Below are positions 9,613 through 18,603 of a DNA stretch of 64,000 nucleotides, in pieces. This stretch comes from Metallosphaera yellowstonensis MK1. GTDB taxonomy: Archaea > Thermoproteota > Thermoprotei_A > Sulfolobales > Sulfolobaceae. The position numbers and the translations under genes are program-made. The stretch spans positions 365,322 to 429,321 of the forward strand of contig NZ_JH597768.1 in NCBI RefSeq assembly GCF_000243315.1, given 5' to 3'. The stretch's first letter is position 1. The number at the start of each line of letters is the position of its first letter. The notes beneath the pieces were generated by a model, which saw nothing but the letters and a program-made list of their open reading frames with translations, was not told the DNA's origin and made no database searches.

Positions 9613-9777
9613 TCACCTTAACTTCTTAAAGCCTAACGGATAGGCCACTTCCCTAAAGCACTGGCGACACAGATAGATGCCATACTTCTGAATAACGGAG
9701 TCGGTGCTGCCACATCTCCTGCAGACTTGTACGCCTTTACCATGTTTCCTTTCCGCCGGGGGTCTATACTTTCCCAC
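9613..9777 (-). CDS. rps14: Ribosomal protein uS14, zinc-binding type
   Basis: This 54-residue gene has a GTG start preceded by GGTGATGAGGA. The sequence begins [15 protein letters not shown] and has two CxxC pairs, C19/C22 and C37/C40 (CRRC and CRQC), which bind zinc. It sits between uL5 and uS8, the normal archaeal spc order. Confidence 0.96.
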   Translation of the reverse strand: MGKYRPPAERKHGKGVQVCRRCGSTDSVIQKYGIYLCRQCFREVAYPLGFKKLR

Positions 9778-9787
9778 TCCTCATCAC

Positions 9788-10318
9788 CTACACGACTGTG
9801 ACTCCAAAGTTATCTTGGAGGAACATTATGGCCTCCTCCTTGGATATCCTGACTGATTTGGGCAGTCTAGCCTTCTTTCTCTTTCGCCTAGCAACCCTAT
9901 ATCCTGCCCTCTCTAAGGTTATGGCAACGTCGAGACCGAAGATCCCTATTTCAGGATCGTATCTCATTCCTGGTATAACTACGTGCTCTGATATTCCGAA
10001 ACTCACGTTACCGTAGTCATCAAAGCTTGATGCCTTTATCTTGTTGTTTACAGCGACGAGAGCTCTCTTAAGGAACTCGACTGCCATATTTCCCCTAAGT
10101 GTAACCATCACCCCGATAGGGGCTCCCTTTCTCACATCGAACTCTTTTATGGACTTCTTAGCCTTGGTGTATACGGGTTTAGCACCTGTCATCTCCTGGA
10201 GGAGTTGATACGCCCTTTGGAGCCTCTCACCTGACTCCCCTAAGCCTATGTTCACAGTGACTTTTGCCAGCTTAACTCTCCTCATAGGGTTTACCTTCAA
10301 TTCCTGCTGAACGCTCAC
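9788..10318 (-). CDS. rpl5: Ribosomal protein uL5
   Basis: This is a 176-residue 5S-rRNA-binding protein with [21 protein letters not shown] near the N-terminus and [25 protein letters not shown] in the centre, both diagnostic. It begins 1 nt after eS4 ends. Confidence 0.97.
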   Translation of the reverse strand: MSVQQELKVNPMRRVKLAKVTVNIGLGESGERLQRAYQLLQEMTGAKPVYTKAKKSIKEFDVRKGAPIGVMVTLRGNMAVEFLKRALVAVNNKIKASSFDDYGNVSFGISEHVVIPGMRYDPEIGIFGLDVAITLERAGYRVARRKRKKARLPKSVRISKEEAIMFLQDNFGVTVV

Positions 10319-10319
10319 T

Positions 10320-11048
10320 TTAGACCACCCTCACCTCTGGTCTCTCTTCCCCTACTACCATGCTGTTCTCTAAGTTTGTCTCGTATTCGGTACCATCTTC
10401 CCCTCTTATAACCACTATTGTGTGTCTCTTCTTCTTGTAGTTGGCCCACTGTATCCTCTTTAATGTTCCAATCACCCCTGCGTTCTTACCGCCTATAGCC
10501 ATAACATAGACTCCTTCCTTCAACTGGTAAGTTCCTAGAATCTGTTGAGACGGTATCGCAATCTTAAATGTGGTGAGAGTAGGCATGTTAAACTGAGAGG
10601 CTTCCTGTTTATCCTTTAACAAGATGTTCCTGCCGTCCTCGAAGTTTAACTGTAGAGCGCTTCCCTTGACCACAGTCTTTCCAGTTAACCTGACTAGCTT
10701 GTATCCTGCCTCCTCAGAGGAAATCTTGACCACCTTAAGAAGTCTAACCCTGTCTGGTACTACACGGTAGTACAACGATGCGGAAGGTATGGTAATAACG
10801 TCCATGAGGCCCACTGGGTACTTATAATCTCTCCTTACCCTCCCGTCTACCATTACTAAACCGTCACTGATGATCTTCTTGGACTCTCTGAGGTTGCTGG
10901 CGATTCCCAGGTAGTCCCTTAGTAATATACCCAAGGGTATGCTTCTGGATAGAGGATGAGGACCAGGGATAGGTTTGACCGTCCACTTGTATTCCTTCTT
11001 GCTTAACCTTAAGAACCAAGGTGCGTTAAGTCTAGTAATATGAGGCAT
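10320..11048 (-). CDS. rps4e: Ribosomal protein eS4
   Basis: This is a 242-residue small-subunit protein. It has the N-terminal [20 protein letters not shown] motif, an S4-type RNA-binding segment (about residues 40-105, with [15 protein letters not shown]) and a KOW-like segment near residue 180 ([15 protein letters not shown]). Confidence 0.97.
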   Translation of the reverse strand: MPHITRLNAPWFLRLSKKEYKWTVKPIPGPHPLSRSIPLGILLRDYLGIASNLRESKKIISDGLVMVDGRVRRDYKYPVGLMDVITIPSASLYYRVVPDRVRLLKVVKISSEEAGYKLVRLTGKTVVKGSALQLNFEDGRNILLKDKQEASQFNMPTLTTFKIAIPSQQILGTYQLKEGVYVMAIGGKNAGVIGTLKRIQWANYKKKRHTIVVIRGEDGTEYETNLENSMVVGEERPEVRVV

Positions 11049-11050
11049 CT

Positions 11051-11416
11051 CTAGGCACCTCCCTGAGTTTTCTCAGCCTTTTTACCCTTCCTCTCTATTG
11101 CCTCCTTCCTCCTAGGATCTGCGGTGTTAAGTTTTGTGATCATGACCTTTGAGGCGTGTATCTTAACGAATAGGGGAGTTCCATCAGCTTTCTTCCTGGT
11201 CAGACCTTCTATCGCTATTCTGCCCTCTTCTGGGAAAACCTGAACCACTTTCCCCTCGAATCCCCTATCCTTACCTCTCATGACTATCACTGTGTCGTCC
11301 TTCCTGACCCTTAATCTCTTGATACCGAACTCCTTCCGAATTTCCTCAGACACCCTAGCGGTAAGTTGTTTGACCGAAGCAGCCTTCCTCTGCTTAGAAG
11401 GTTTATGAGATTGCAT
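11051..11416 (-). CDS. rpl24: Ribosomal protein uL24
   Basis: This is a 121-residue protein from the ATG at 11416, which has GAGGTG upstream; a TTG at 11431 would overlap the uL14 stop. The KOW motif (DDTVIVMRGKDRGFEGKVV, about residues 40-58) and a lysine-rich tail are present. Confidence 0.95.
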   Translation of the reverse strand: MQSHKPSKQRKAASVKQLTARVSEEIRKEFGIKRLRVRKDDTVIVMRGKDRGFEGKVVQVFPEEGRIAIEGLTRKKADGTPLFVKIHASKVMITKLNTADPRRKEAIERKGKKAEKTQGGA

Positions 11417-11427
11417 GGTAACACACC

Positions 11428-11844
11428 TCAAATTATTAAGGTAGCTAAGCTAGCCACCTTTGGCCACCTCTCCGCTGCCTCTCTCGCAACTGGTCCTCTG
11501 ATTTCGGTTCCCTTTGCAGTACCGTCTGGATTAACTATCACGACCGCATTGTCCTCAAATGAGATCCACGTCCCGTCCGGTCTCCTAAAGGGCATCCTTT
11601 GCCTTATCACCACGGCCTTGAACTTCTGCTTCCTCATCTCTGGTGTTCCCTTTCTTACTGAGACCATCACTAAATCCCCTACGTTAGCGAAGGGTACTCT
11701 CCTCAAAGCACCCCTGTAGCCGAAGACTCCTATAACCACTGCTTCCTTCCCTCCACTGTTATCAGAAACGACCACACTGGTGTAATTCTGTATGCCCGGA
11801 GTGAGACCCTTTCTCGAACCCAACATCTGCATCTTTTCTGGCAT
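11428..11844 (-). CDS. rpl14: Ribosomal protein uL14
   Basis: This is a 138-residue protein from the ATG at 11844 ([13 protein letters not shown]), the same start as Sulfolobus homologs, with GGTGAGGG just upstream. An earlier in-frame GTG overlaps uS17 and is less likely. [13 protein letters not shown] and the [14 protein letters not shown] region are diagnostic. Confidence 0.96.
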   Translation of the reverse strand: MPEKMQMLGSRKGLTPGIQNYTSVVVSDNSGGKEAVVIGVFGYRGALRRVPFANVGDLVMVSVRKGTPEMRKQKFKAVVIRQRMPFRRPDGTWISFEDNAVVIVNPDGTAKGTEIRGPVAREAAERWPKVASLATLII

Positions 11845-11849
11845 TTCCC

Positions 11850-12185
11850 TCACCTCTTACCCAACACTACGAACGAGACTGACTTGGATATTGGCCTCGT
11901 CTCTCCTATTATCACCTTGTCCCCCTCCTTAACGTCAAGGCATGGAGGAACGTGAACGTGAATCTTGCTTGATCTCCTTTCATATCTCTTATACTTACCA
12001 TCATAATACAGGTAAGTTCTCATAACTACTCCGCTCTTAGAGGCCCTGTACTTAATCAAGGTTCCCTCTATGAGGAGACCCCTTACCCTCAAACTCCCAT
12101 GGTATGGGCAATCCCTGTCGTCGCAGACCCTGTTGGGCTGTTGGACGCCAGGGATACCCACATTCTTGGATTGTAGTTGGGACAT
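11850..12185 (-). CDS. rps17: Ribosomal protein uS17
   Basis: This is a 111-residue OB-fold small-subunit protein. The archaeal N-terminus has [16 protein letters not shown], and the C-terminal half has [23 protein letters not shown]. It begins 8 nt after the RNase P subunit gene. Confidence 0.96.
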   Translation of the reverse strand: MSQLQSKNVGIPGVQQPNRVCDDRDCPYHGSLRVRGLLIEGTLIKYRASKSGVVMRTYLYYDGKYKRYERRSSKIHVHVPPCLDVKEGDKVIIGETRPISKSVSFVVLGKR

Positions 12186-12193
12186 ATGACCAC

Positions 12194-12448
12194 CTATTTT
12201 AACCTCTTGATTGGCTTACCAACTAAGACTTCGCCACATATAGTGATCCGACCTCTTTTAAAATCTAACTCAAAGGTTCCATTGACTTTCAATACCGACA
12301 CTTTCCTACCTTTAGTGAGTAGAACTAGAGTCTTCTCGGTTTCTAAAAAAACCTCTCCAGATAAACCAACTAAAGAGGGGTCAGTGTGAGTGATTACCTT
12401 TGCATAAGCTCCTATCAGGTCAAGATGGCCTTGGAGCTTTTTTCTCAT
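12194..12448 (-). CDS. rnp1: RNase P protein component 1 (Rpp29/Pop4)
   Basis: Rpp29 is an Sm-fold protein that, together with Rpp21, helps the RNase P RNA bind and cleave tRNA precursors. The 84 residues cover the core fold (GAYAKVITHTDPSLVGLSGEVFLETEKTL and the closing ICGEVLVGKP). The gene overlaps uL29 by 29 nt, and its place between uL29 and uS17 is the standard archaeal one. Confidence 0.93.
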   Translation of the reverse strand: MRKKLQGHLDLIGAYAKVITHTDPSLVGLSGEVFLETEKTLVLLTKGRKVSVLKVNGTFELDFKRGRITICGEVLVGKPIKRLK

Positions 12449-12644
12449 TTGTCCTCTTCTTCTCCCACAGAAGAAGGTTTATTCTAGATATCTCCTTCCT
12501 TATGTTCCTCAATGAAGAAGTGTCCTTTAGAGTACCGAGCCTGGCCTCGGCCCTCTTCTTCAGCAGGTCTGCCTTAAGTTCTTCAAGCCTCTTCCTTAAA
12601 TCGTCCTCTGCGAGTTGTCTAAGTTCTTTCATAGATTTACCCAC
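12420..12644 (-). CDS. rpl29: Ribosomal protein uL29
   Basis: This is a 74-residue helical-hairpin protein from a GTG that overlaps the end of uS3; an ATG four codons later (12632) is also plausible. [23 protein letters not shown] and the [13 protein letters not shown] helix match the family. It overlaps rnp1 by 29 nt. Confidence 0.92.
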   Translation of the reverse strand: MGKSMKELRQLAEDDLRKRLEELKADLLKKRAEARLGTLKDTSSLRNIRKEISRINLLLWEKKRTNEKKAPRPS

Positions 12645-13332
12645 TTCCTGCCCCCTCCGTCGTTCCTGGTTGTTCGTCTATTATCCTAACGTTAGTGACC
12701 CTGACCTCAGCTTCCTGAGGCTGTGGAGAAGTCGGCGTAAGTTCTCTGAGCGACATCTTATCAATGTTCTTCAGAGGTTTAGTTATTATGACTTCGACAC
12801 CATAAATTCCCATCTTAAGTGTTGCTATGGCGATAGCCCTATCCACCATGACATCTAAACTATTTCCAGTTTTATACACTATCCCTTCCTTTAACTTCTC
12901 GAACTTAGCCCTCTCAGAGGTGATTTTGCCACTCACTATAACCTCAGCCCCTAAAGCCCCAGCATTCATTATCCTCCTTATCGTTATGAAGGCAGCCCTC
13001 CTGAAGTGATATCCCCTCTCCAGAGTGACCGCCAGCCTAAACGCCATAACCCTTGCGTTGAGCTCAGGTTTCTCTGGCTGTGCTACAGTTATCTGCGGGT
13101 TCTCAAGATTGAAGTACCTCTCCAGGATTTGATGGAGCTGTTTAATGGTCTTCCCTCCCTTACCTATTATCATAGCAGGCCTCCCAGCGTATATTATAAC
13201 TCTAGTCCCCATGGGCGTCTTTATTATCTCTGAACCAGCGTACTCTGCATTGTAATACTGTTTAGCTAAATATTCGTCTACCATGACCCTAGTAAGGGAC
13301 TTTTGTAGGAAGTACTTCTTTATATCAACCAA
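12637..13332 (-). CDS. rps3: Ribosomal protein uS3
   Basis: This is a 231-residue small-subunit protein at the mRNA entry site. The start is a TTG preceded by GAGGTGTAAAAT, and the N-terminus ([15 protein letters not shown]) aligns with homologs. The KH domain GXXG loop is GKGG, in [16 protein letters not shown] near residue 55. The C-terminal tail is glutamate rich. Confidence 0.96.
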   Translation of the reverse strand: MVDIKKYFLQKSLTRVMVDEYLAKQYYNAEYAGSEIIKTPMGTRVIIYAGRPAMIIGKGGKTIKQLHQILERYFNLENPQITVAQPEKPELNARVMAFRLAVTLERGYHFRRAAFITIRRIMNAGALGAEVIVSGKITSERAKFEKLKEGIVYKTGNSLDVMVDRAIAIATLKMGIYGVEVIITKPLKNIDKMSLRELTPTSPQPQEAEVRVTNVRIIDEQPGTTEGAGSG

Positions 13333-13335
13333 ATT

Positions 13336-13806
13336 TTACACCTCACCTATTATGACCTCGATATGAGAAGTTCTGTTAAACTTCTTAGTAGCCCTTCCGA
13401 AGGCCCTGGGCATGAACCTCTTGATCACTATACCCTTATGGGCTGCTATGTGAACCACCGTGAGCCTGTCCTCGTCCAGTCCCTTACCCTGTGCGTTAGC
13501 TTCAGCATTATCAATGGCCTTAAGCACATATTTTATTGCCTTCTCTGGATATCTTCCACTCTTCACCTTCCACCTGGGCGAAATGTTGGACTTGTGAGAG
13601 GCACCGTGAGAATACTTCCAGTAAGGCATGGCCTCTTTGTGCTCCAAAACCCGCTGTAGGAACTCCCTAGCCTCTTTTACCCTCATACCCCTTATTGCCT
13701 TACTGATATTGTATAAGTCCTTTATTGATACTGGAGCGTTTCTGACTACGGCCTTCCCTGTTCTCGAGTCATCTAAACCGACCGAAGGATAAATCCATGA
13801 ACCCAT
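13336..13806 (-). CDS. rpl22: Ribosomal protein uL22
   Basis: This is a 156-residue exit-tunnel protein. [20 protein letters not shown] near the N-terminus and the terminal beta hairpin region ([20 protein letters not shown]) are diagnostic. The stop overlaps the ribosome-binding region of uS3. Confidence 0.97.
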   Translation of the reverse strand: MGSWIYPSVGLDDSRTGKAVVRNAPVSIKDLYNISKAIRGMRVKEAREFLQRVLEHKEAMPYWKYSHGASHKSNISPRWKVKSGRYPEKAIKYVLKAIDNAEANAQGKGLDEDRLTVVHIAAHKGIVIKRFMPRAFGRATKKFNRTSHIEVIIGEV

Positions 13807-13810
13807 ATTA

Positions 13811-14233
13811 TCACCCTTTCATGGCCATGAAGAGGCTTGACCTGGTGGCCTTCAGGCCTGGTTCTCCGTGCTCTACCTTTTGGGTAGTTATGGAGTACTC
13901 TCCGAGGTAGTGTCCTATCATCTCTGGAGCGACTTGAAACTCTGTGAACTGCTTACCGTTATATACTGCGAATCTCAGCCCCACCATCTCCGGGAGTATC
14001 ACCAGACTCCTCACGTGGGTCTTTATGGGTTTATCTAATTTCCCTTCTCTCCTGAGCCTTCTTATTTTCTCTATTAGGGACCTCTGAGACGGAGTGAAAC
14101 CCCTCTGAAGAGATCTTCTCTGCCTGGAGGGCAACAACTTTATGAATTCATCCATTGACATATTCATGAGCTCCTCCAAAGACTTCCCCCTGTACTTAAA
14201 CTTCCTCCATTCAGCTGGAATCTCCTGCGACAT
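13811..14233 (-). CDS. rps19: Ribosomal protein uS19
   Basis: This is a 140-residue protein with the archaeal N-terminal extension ([20 protein letters not shown]), then [18 protein letters not shown] and the closing [17 protein letters not shown]. It begins 32 nt after uL2. Confidence 0.97.
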   Translation of the reverse strand: MSQEIPAEWRKFKYRGKSLEELMNMSMDEFIKLLPSRQRRSLQRGFTPSQRSLIEKIRRLRREGKLDKPIKTHVRSLVILPEMVGLRFAVYNGKQFTEFQVAPEMIGHYLGEYSITTQKVEHGEPGLKATRSSLFMAMKG

Positions 14234-14265
14234 CTAGAACTCAATCCCCCTCTCTTTATTTAAAT

Positions 14266-14982
14266 TCACTTCCTCTCCCTCCTTCCGGTTCTACGTGCTG
14301 CTATGTGACCTACTTTTCTCCCTGGAGGTGTATTTCTAGCTACAGTACTCGATCTGCTCACGCTCTGGTGAAGACCGCCTCCGTGAGGATGCGAGACCAC
14401 GTTCATGGCAACTCCCCTAACGTTGGGCCACTTCCTGGCCTTTACTTTGTATTTCCAATAGTTATTTCCAGCCTTCAGTAACGGTTTCTCCGAAGCTCCG
14501 CTCCCGGCCACTGTTCCTACCGTGACCAGCGCATTAGGGTCGATCTCAATTATCTTTCCGGAAGGTAACCTCACTAATGTTTTATCCCCACTCTTGCCTA
14601 TTACCACGCCGTAGGTTCCAGCTGCCCTAGCGTATCTTCCACCATCTCCCATGTGCAGTTCTATATTACACACTATGGTGCCCTCGATTAGGTCTTTTGC
14701 AGGGAGAATATTCCCTGGAGCTGAAGGAGAACCTTCTCCTACCTCGATTTTCTGTCCCACCACTAAACCCTGGACAGCTGGGACGTAGAATTGGACACCG
14801 TTGTCAAGTTTTATCTTGGCTAAGGGTTCTAGCATCCCTGGGTTGTGAAGTATATCAACCACTTTCCCTATATGATGACCAGATATCCTAGGATACCTTG
14901 CCCTCGCGACCCTAAGCCAACCTGGGCTCCTGAAATTTATGTTCCCCCTACCTGCTCTCTGTTGGAGTAATTTCTTTCCCAT
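14266..14982 (-). CDS. rpl2: Ribosomal protein uL2
   Basis: This is a 238-residue protein at the peptidyl-transferase centre. The conserved [20 protein letters not shown] region, with the histidine near residue 200, and [15 protein letters not shown] close the protein. It lies between uL23 and uS19. Confidence 0.97.
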   Translation of the reverse strand: MGKKLLQQRAGRGNINFRSPGWLRVARARYPRISGHHIGKVVDILHNPGMLEPLAKIKLDNGVQFYVPAVQGLVVGQKIEVGEGSPSAPGNILPAKDLIEGTIVCNIELHMGDGGRYARAAGTYGVVIGKSGDKTLVRLPSGKIIEIDPNALVTVGTVAGSGASEKPLLKAGNNYWKYKVKARKWPNVRGVAMNVVSHPHGGGLHQSVSRSSTVARNTPPGRKVGHIAARRTGRRERK

Positions 14983-14997
14983 TACGAGTCACCTCAA

Positions 14998-15243
14998 TTA
15001 CGCTATTCCCAACTTCTGGGCTACTTCCGTAGCCTTATACTCTGGCTTCAGTTTAACATAAGCTTTCTTCTCACCGTGTGGAGTTATAACTACGTTCACT
15101 TTCTCCACCTTCACGTTGAAGGTCTTCTCAACCTCCCTTTTGATGTCCTTCTTGGTGAGGTCTCTGTCCACAACTATCACAATAGTGTTAACGTTTTCCA
15201 TCAACTTTACTGCCTTCTCTGTGGAAATAGCCTGCTTGATCAT
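14998..15243 (-). CDS. rpl23: Ribosomal protein uL23
   Basis: This is an 81-residue protein near the tunnel exit, where it can contact SRP and SecY. Its ATG overlaps the uL4 stop (ATGA). [28 protein letters not shown] is typical of the family. Confidence 0.96.
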   Translation of the reverse strand: MIKQAISTEKAVKLMENVNTIVIVVDRDLTKKDIKREVEKTFNVKVEKVNVVITPHGEKKAYVKLKPEYKATEVAQKLGIA

Positions 15244-16037
15244 TTCCTAACTACACCTCCTAACCTTTTATCAAGAATATCTAAGGATGACTCAGTAAAA
15301 ATAGTGAGTCTGCCGGGATGACCCCCTGGAGCTAAATGAATAACACTAACGTCGCCTGCATAGACTACATCCACTCCAGGAAGGTTAGATGCGGCCTCGA
15401 TTATCGGAAGTTTCCTGTCGTGAACCACTATTAGGGGACCCACAGTCTTCTTGTACCTTCTCCCTCTCATCTTTCCCTTCCCAGCCCTAATTCTCTTATT
15501 CGAGGCCCTCTCAAGCTCTTCTTTCAAACCTATCTTCACCAAATAGGCTTCCACGTCCTTGGCCTTACTTAGCTTTCCAACATCGTCTGAGACAACTATA
15601 GGCACTTCTCCTTGAGATTTGTGGCCTCTGGCCGTCACCACTTTTACATTTGCGGTGGCTGCTAAAGCACTAATCGTAGCAAGCCTCTTCTCCTTCTCGT
15701 TAATCCTCTCAACTATTCTCTCCCTAGTGCTTGGCGGGAACGCCAATCTCCCCCCGACAGTGTTGGGGGCGAGTGCCGCCTCACCGCTTCCCTTGACACG
15801 GGGAACTCTAGCCAGACCCAAATTTATACCGTAGCTCTCTGCAGTTGTTCTCTTCCCTGCCATCGGATCCCTTCCCTTGGGCTGAAGTCCCCTAGTGAAT
15901 GAGGCATGAAATGCCCTTCTGATTAAGTCAGGCCTCACCGGGTAGCTGAAGAGCTCTGGAAGAGTGATCTCCCTTTCCTTATTTCCGTTCCCATCGAATA
16001 CATGAACCTTAGCTTTAACTAAAGAGACCAACATCAT
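15240..16037 (-). CDS. rpl4: Ribosomal protein uL4
   Basis: This is a 265-residue archaeal/eukaryotic-type protein. Two consecutive ATGs (16037, 16034) follow [36 protein letters not shown] and the [14 protein letters not shown] region identify it. Confidence 0.97.
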   Translation of the reverse strand: MMLVSLVKAKVHVFDGNGNKEREITLPELFSYPVRPDLIRRAFHASFTRGLQPKGRDPMAGKRTTAESYGINLGLARVPRVKGSGEAALAPNTVGGRLAFPPSTRERIVERINEKEKRLATISALAATANVKVVTARGHKSQGEVPIVVSDDVGKLSKAKDVEAYLVKIGLKEELERASNKRIRAGKGKMRGRRYKKTVGPLIVVHDRKLPIIEAASNLPGVDVVYAGDVSVIHLAPGGHPGRLTIFTESSLDILDKRLGGVVRK

Positions 16038-16041
16038 GACT

Positions 16042-17067
16042 TCACCCTTGTTTACTATTCAGATCTACATAAGTTATCCTGGGGGAGGGCAACTGGGCCG
16101 CATAAGGCCTAATGGGATATCTAAGATATAAGGGCCTCTTTATGGCTCCGATAGTGGAACCCTCGATTATCATATAACTATTCCTCACCAACCCATATCT
16201 TACAAATCCGCCTTTAGGATTTATGGAATTAACATCATTAGAAATCTTGAAAATCCTTTTGTTGTACTCTGTCCTCCTATGATAGCCCGTCTGGCCAGGT
16301 TGCGGCACGTAACTTGGTGTGCCCAAAGAGGGTCCCTTGGTTCCAACTTTCCTACTACCCTTCCTATGTTTATGCCATCGAGGCAACTCCTGTACCCCAT
16401 ACCTCTTTATTACGCCCTGAAATCCGTGGCCTTTGGTCACACCTATTATATCCACTAACTGTCCTTCCTTAAACACGTCAGTTACACTCAAAGTTTTCCC
16501 AAGGATTTTCTCGGCATACTGTAGTTGAGACTTCAAATCACCTCCACCTATTTGAACTTCAACTATATCTGGAGTCTTCTTGCCCAACGAGGGTATCAGA
16601 TACGGCTGGGTGGAAATAAGGAGCCTCAAGAAAGAGACGCTTTCGATGCTCGACTTGATCTTCTCTAAAGCTGGAGCCAGCTTCTCGTTACTCAGCTTTA
16701 ACGTCTTTATCCTCCTCTGAATGTAGTTTAATTGAGAGCCAAGGTCGCCCCAGGCTTCTGCTATTACTGAGTGTTCACCCTTAGAATCGAGGCCATAAGC
16801 CCTTATGGCCAGAACGTTCAGTGGCGGTGTCTCCAAGACAGTGACTGGAACATATATTTCCTTGCCATACGTAGAGGAACTCTTGTTTTCATCGACCATG
16901 AAGACGTGAGTCATGCCCACCTTATACCCCACGAAACCCAAAGGTACAGGATTTTGTAGATTTAATACAGGGAATGATCTAGGGGACGGGAGTAACTCAC
17001 GCGAGCGCTTTCGAGGACGTAATCCAGATGAACCTCTTCTAGGCGAGGATAACTTCCGATGACCCAT
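16042..17067 (-). CDS. rpl3: Ribosomal protein uL3, first gene of the S10-spc cluster
   Basis: This is a 341-residue protein. [17 protein letters not shown] near the N-terminus and [12 protein letters not shown] are diagnostic. It begins the long co-directional ribosomal run. In most archaea a SPOUT methylase gene lies directly upstream; here about 800 bp of mobile-element debris intervenes. An ATTTATTA box at about 17113-17122, on the minus strand, could provide a new promoter 50 nt upstream. Confidence 0.96.
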   Translation of the reverse strand: MGHRKLSSPRRGSSGLRPRKRSRELLPSPRSFPVLNLQNPVPLGFVGYKVGMTHVFMVDENKSSSTYGKEIYVPVTVLETPPLNVLAIRAYGLDSKGEHSVIAEAWGDLGSQLNYIQRRIKTLKLSNEKLAPALEKIKSSIESVSFLRLLISTQPYLIPSLGKKTPDIVEVQIGGGDLKSQLQYAEKILGKTLSVTDVFKEGQLVDIIGVTKGHGFQGVIKRYGVQELPRWHKHRKGSRKVGTKGPSLGTPSYVPQPGQTGYHRRTEYNKRIFKISNDVNSINPKGGFVRYGLVRNSYMIIEGSTIGAIKRPLYLRYPIRPYAAQLPSPRITYVDLNSKQG

Positions 17068-17184
17068 CCTATTCCCCTTCTCCTATGTGTTGGAAGGAAT
17101 ACAAGTAATAAATCTGACTACTCGTTCCCGAGCGATCAAGAGTCCAGAAATTCAAGTGGTAGAATAATACGATTCACAAAGAAG

Positions 17185-17471
17185 ACTGTAAACTCTTTTA
17201 CGTAACTACTCGTTATTTTCAATTTTCTAAATATCGTTTTGACGTCGGTCATGTTCATGCAGTATTACCCAAGAATTCTCTCTTGATGATCTCCCAACTG
17301 ATGACGGGCACTACTCACGATGATGGGTGGGAGAAGTTGGATGGGAGGGTATTGAAGTTTCCCTCGACCAGCCCCAATGACTTGAGGGTGACCGTGTATG
17401 ATCCCTCAGCAGGGTGCCCGTGGCGGAATTAGAAGTGATTAAAGAAGGTAAGTTACGCCACGGGTAAACAC
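17185..17471 (+). repeat. About 0.3-kb dispersed repeat, copy 1
   Basis: This copy matches 43657-43959 over its whole length. The shared left end is ACTGTAA..CTCTTTTACGTAACTA. The right end has an inverted pair, GCCCGTGGCG and CGCCACGGG, followed by TAAACAC. The central GGATGGGAGGGTATTGAAGT block is identical. There are no terminal inverted repeats, which, with the subterminal hairpin, recalls IS200/IS605-type ends. No convincing conserved protein is visible. The copy abuts the 3' remnant of a tnpB gene. Bases 17068-17184 hold nothing I recognise beyond the possible rpl3 promoter. Confidence 0.75.
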
Positions 17472-17491
17472 CTGAATGGCTTGTAGGTGAG

Positions 17492-17641
17492 CTACCCCAC
17501 CCTGAAGGTCGAGGCTTCCTGCTTCCTTGCCCCGCCTTGCCCAAAGGATAGAGGGCGGAGCTCCACAGACACTACGGGCCGCTCCCTCCCTGAAGAGGTT
17601 AAGTCTACGTTACCCAAAAGTACCGTAGGTGGGGCAGAGAC
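17492..17641 (-). pseudogene. tnpB: 3' remnant of an IS605-type tnpB
   Basis: The reverse strand encodes about 49 residues ending VSVELRPLSFGQGGARKQEA then STFRVG and a TAG. This is typical of archaeal TnpB C-terminal tails after the zinc ribbon. An in-frame stop precedes it and no catalytic RuvC region remains. The hairpin-like stretch around the stop (GCCTCGACCTTCAGGGTGGGG) is a decayed transposon right end, the place where omega-RNAs arise in intact elements. TnpB itself would be an RNA-guided nuclease; this copy is dead. Confidence 0.7.
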
Positions 17642-17764
17642 TTACCTCATCGACCCTCGCTTTAAGCGAGGTGCCTCGGTGACGCTTACCCCGTCGGTGA
17701 CTGCCATTATGTGGAAATGTTCAGATCTGGTATTTTAAATTTCTACAAAGGACTATCCGTCCCC

Positions 17765-17803
17765 GCCTCAGAGAGGGGAGGTCTTCCGCCCCTTTGAATC
17801 CCC
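17765..17803 (+). repeat. G/C-rich imperfect palindrome shared with 44.5 kb
   Basis: GGGGAGGTCTTCCGCCCC followed by TTTGAATCCCC closely matches the repeat at 44519-44556 (GGGAGGCGAGGTTTTCCGCTCC, then TTTGAACCC). It is probably a terminal hairpin of a mobile element. The rest of 17642-17870 is AT-rich and holds nothing I recognise. Confidence 0.5.
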
Positions 17804-17870
17804 GATATTTATATATAAGGATAACTCTTATACAAGTACATAATTGTATTGATTATTTTGTAAAAAATAT

Positions 17871-18602
17871 TTAAGAAAGAATATAGTTCAATACGACCAA
17901 CGCCGAGATCAAAGCTTCCTTAGACCTCACGTTAGCGGTACCCTGCTTGGGCAGGAAATTAAGGGATGGTACACCAGGGAAATGCTTAATCACTCCCTCG
18001 GATGGAGGGCCTATTAATAAGGCTAGGCCCTTGCGCTCATACATATCTAATATCTTTGCCTTCTCGACATATGGATCACCTCCAGATCTGGAGGCAACTA
18101 TCAGGTTTTCCCTTCTCCTCACCTGATCTAATGTTTCGAAATTTAGCTCTGGACCCGAGTAAAACAGCGGGATATAATTGATGGAACGACAATTCGCGGA
18201 GTCCACTATCATTACGTAGCCTCGGTTTCCCCTACAACCCTTTATGCCCAAGTCACCGTTCTCACTTAGCCTAACGTCTCCCTCCACTGGGAAGTCAGGT
18301 ACCCTGTGATGGCTAACGTCAATGGGAGATAATACGCCAACCTTAGACAGTAGAGGCATCATTTTAATGTACTTCTTAAGGTAAGGGGGGGTGAAGGCGT
18401 AGGTGAATATTGAACTAAGCTCCTTCCTCACACGATCATCCCCCCTCTCCTCTATCACTGTAAGTTTTGTGACCCTAAAGTCGGCTAAGGCCCTCAGCAC
18501 GTCTGAAATTTCCTTAGTTCTGAGTAACCTTCCCTTAACTATACTGAATATTTCAGAAAATACTATGACTTCTAGTGGTTTCCTCCTAGGAAAAGGAAAC
18601 AT
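17871..18602 (-). CDS. SPOUT-superfamily RNA methyltransferase (SPOUT1/C9orf114 type)
   Basis: This is a 243-residue protein of the family found next to rpl3 in many archaea, predicted to methylate RNA (possibly uridine N3) with S-adenosylmethionine. The C-terminal knot region is recognisable in LIVASRSGGDPYVEKAKIL and LALLIGPPSEGVIKHFPG. The ATG follows the ileS stop directly (TAATATG), so it is co-transcribed with ileS. It is separated from rpl3 by transposon remnants. The substrate cannot be named from sequence. Confidence 0.82.
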   Translation of the reverse strand: MFPFPRRKPLEVIVFSEIFSIVKGRLLRTKEISDVLRALADFRVTKLTVIEERGDDRVRKELSSIFTYAFTPPYLKKYIKMMPLLSKVGVLSPIDVSHHRVPDFPVEGDVRLSENGDLGIKGCRGNRGYVMIVDSANCRSINYIPLFYSGPELNFETLDQVRRRENLIVASRSGGDPYVEKAKILDMYERKGLALLIGPPSEGVIKHFPGVPSLNFLPKQGTANVRSKEALISALVVLNYILS

Positions 18603-18603
18603 A

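Noticed and set aside
17290-17330. C/D-box-like TGATGA and CTGATGA motifs in the 0.3-kb repeat
   Set aside because: D' and C' overlap and no D box follows at the right distance; the second copy does not restore it.
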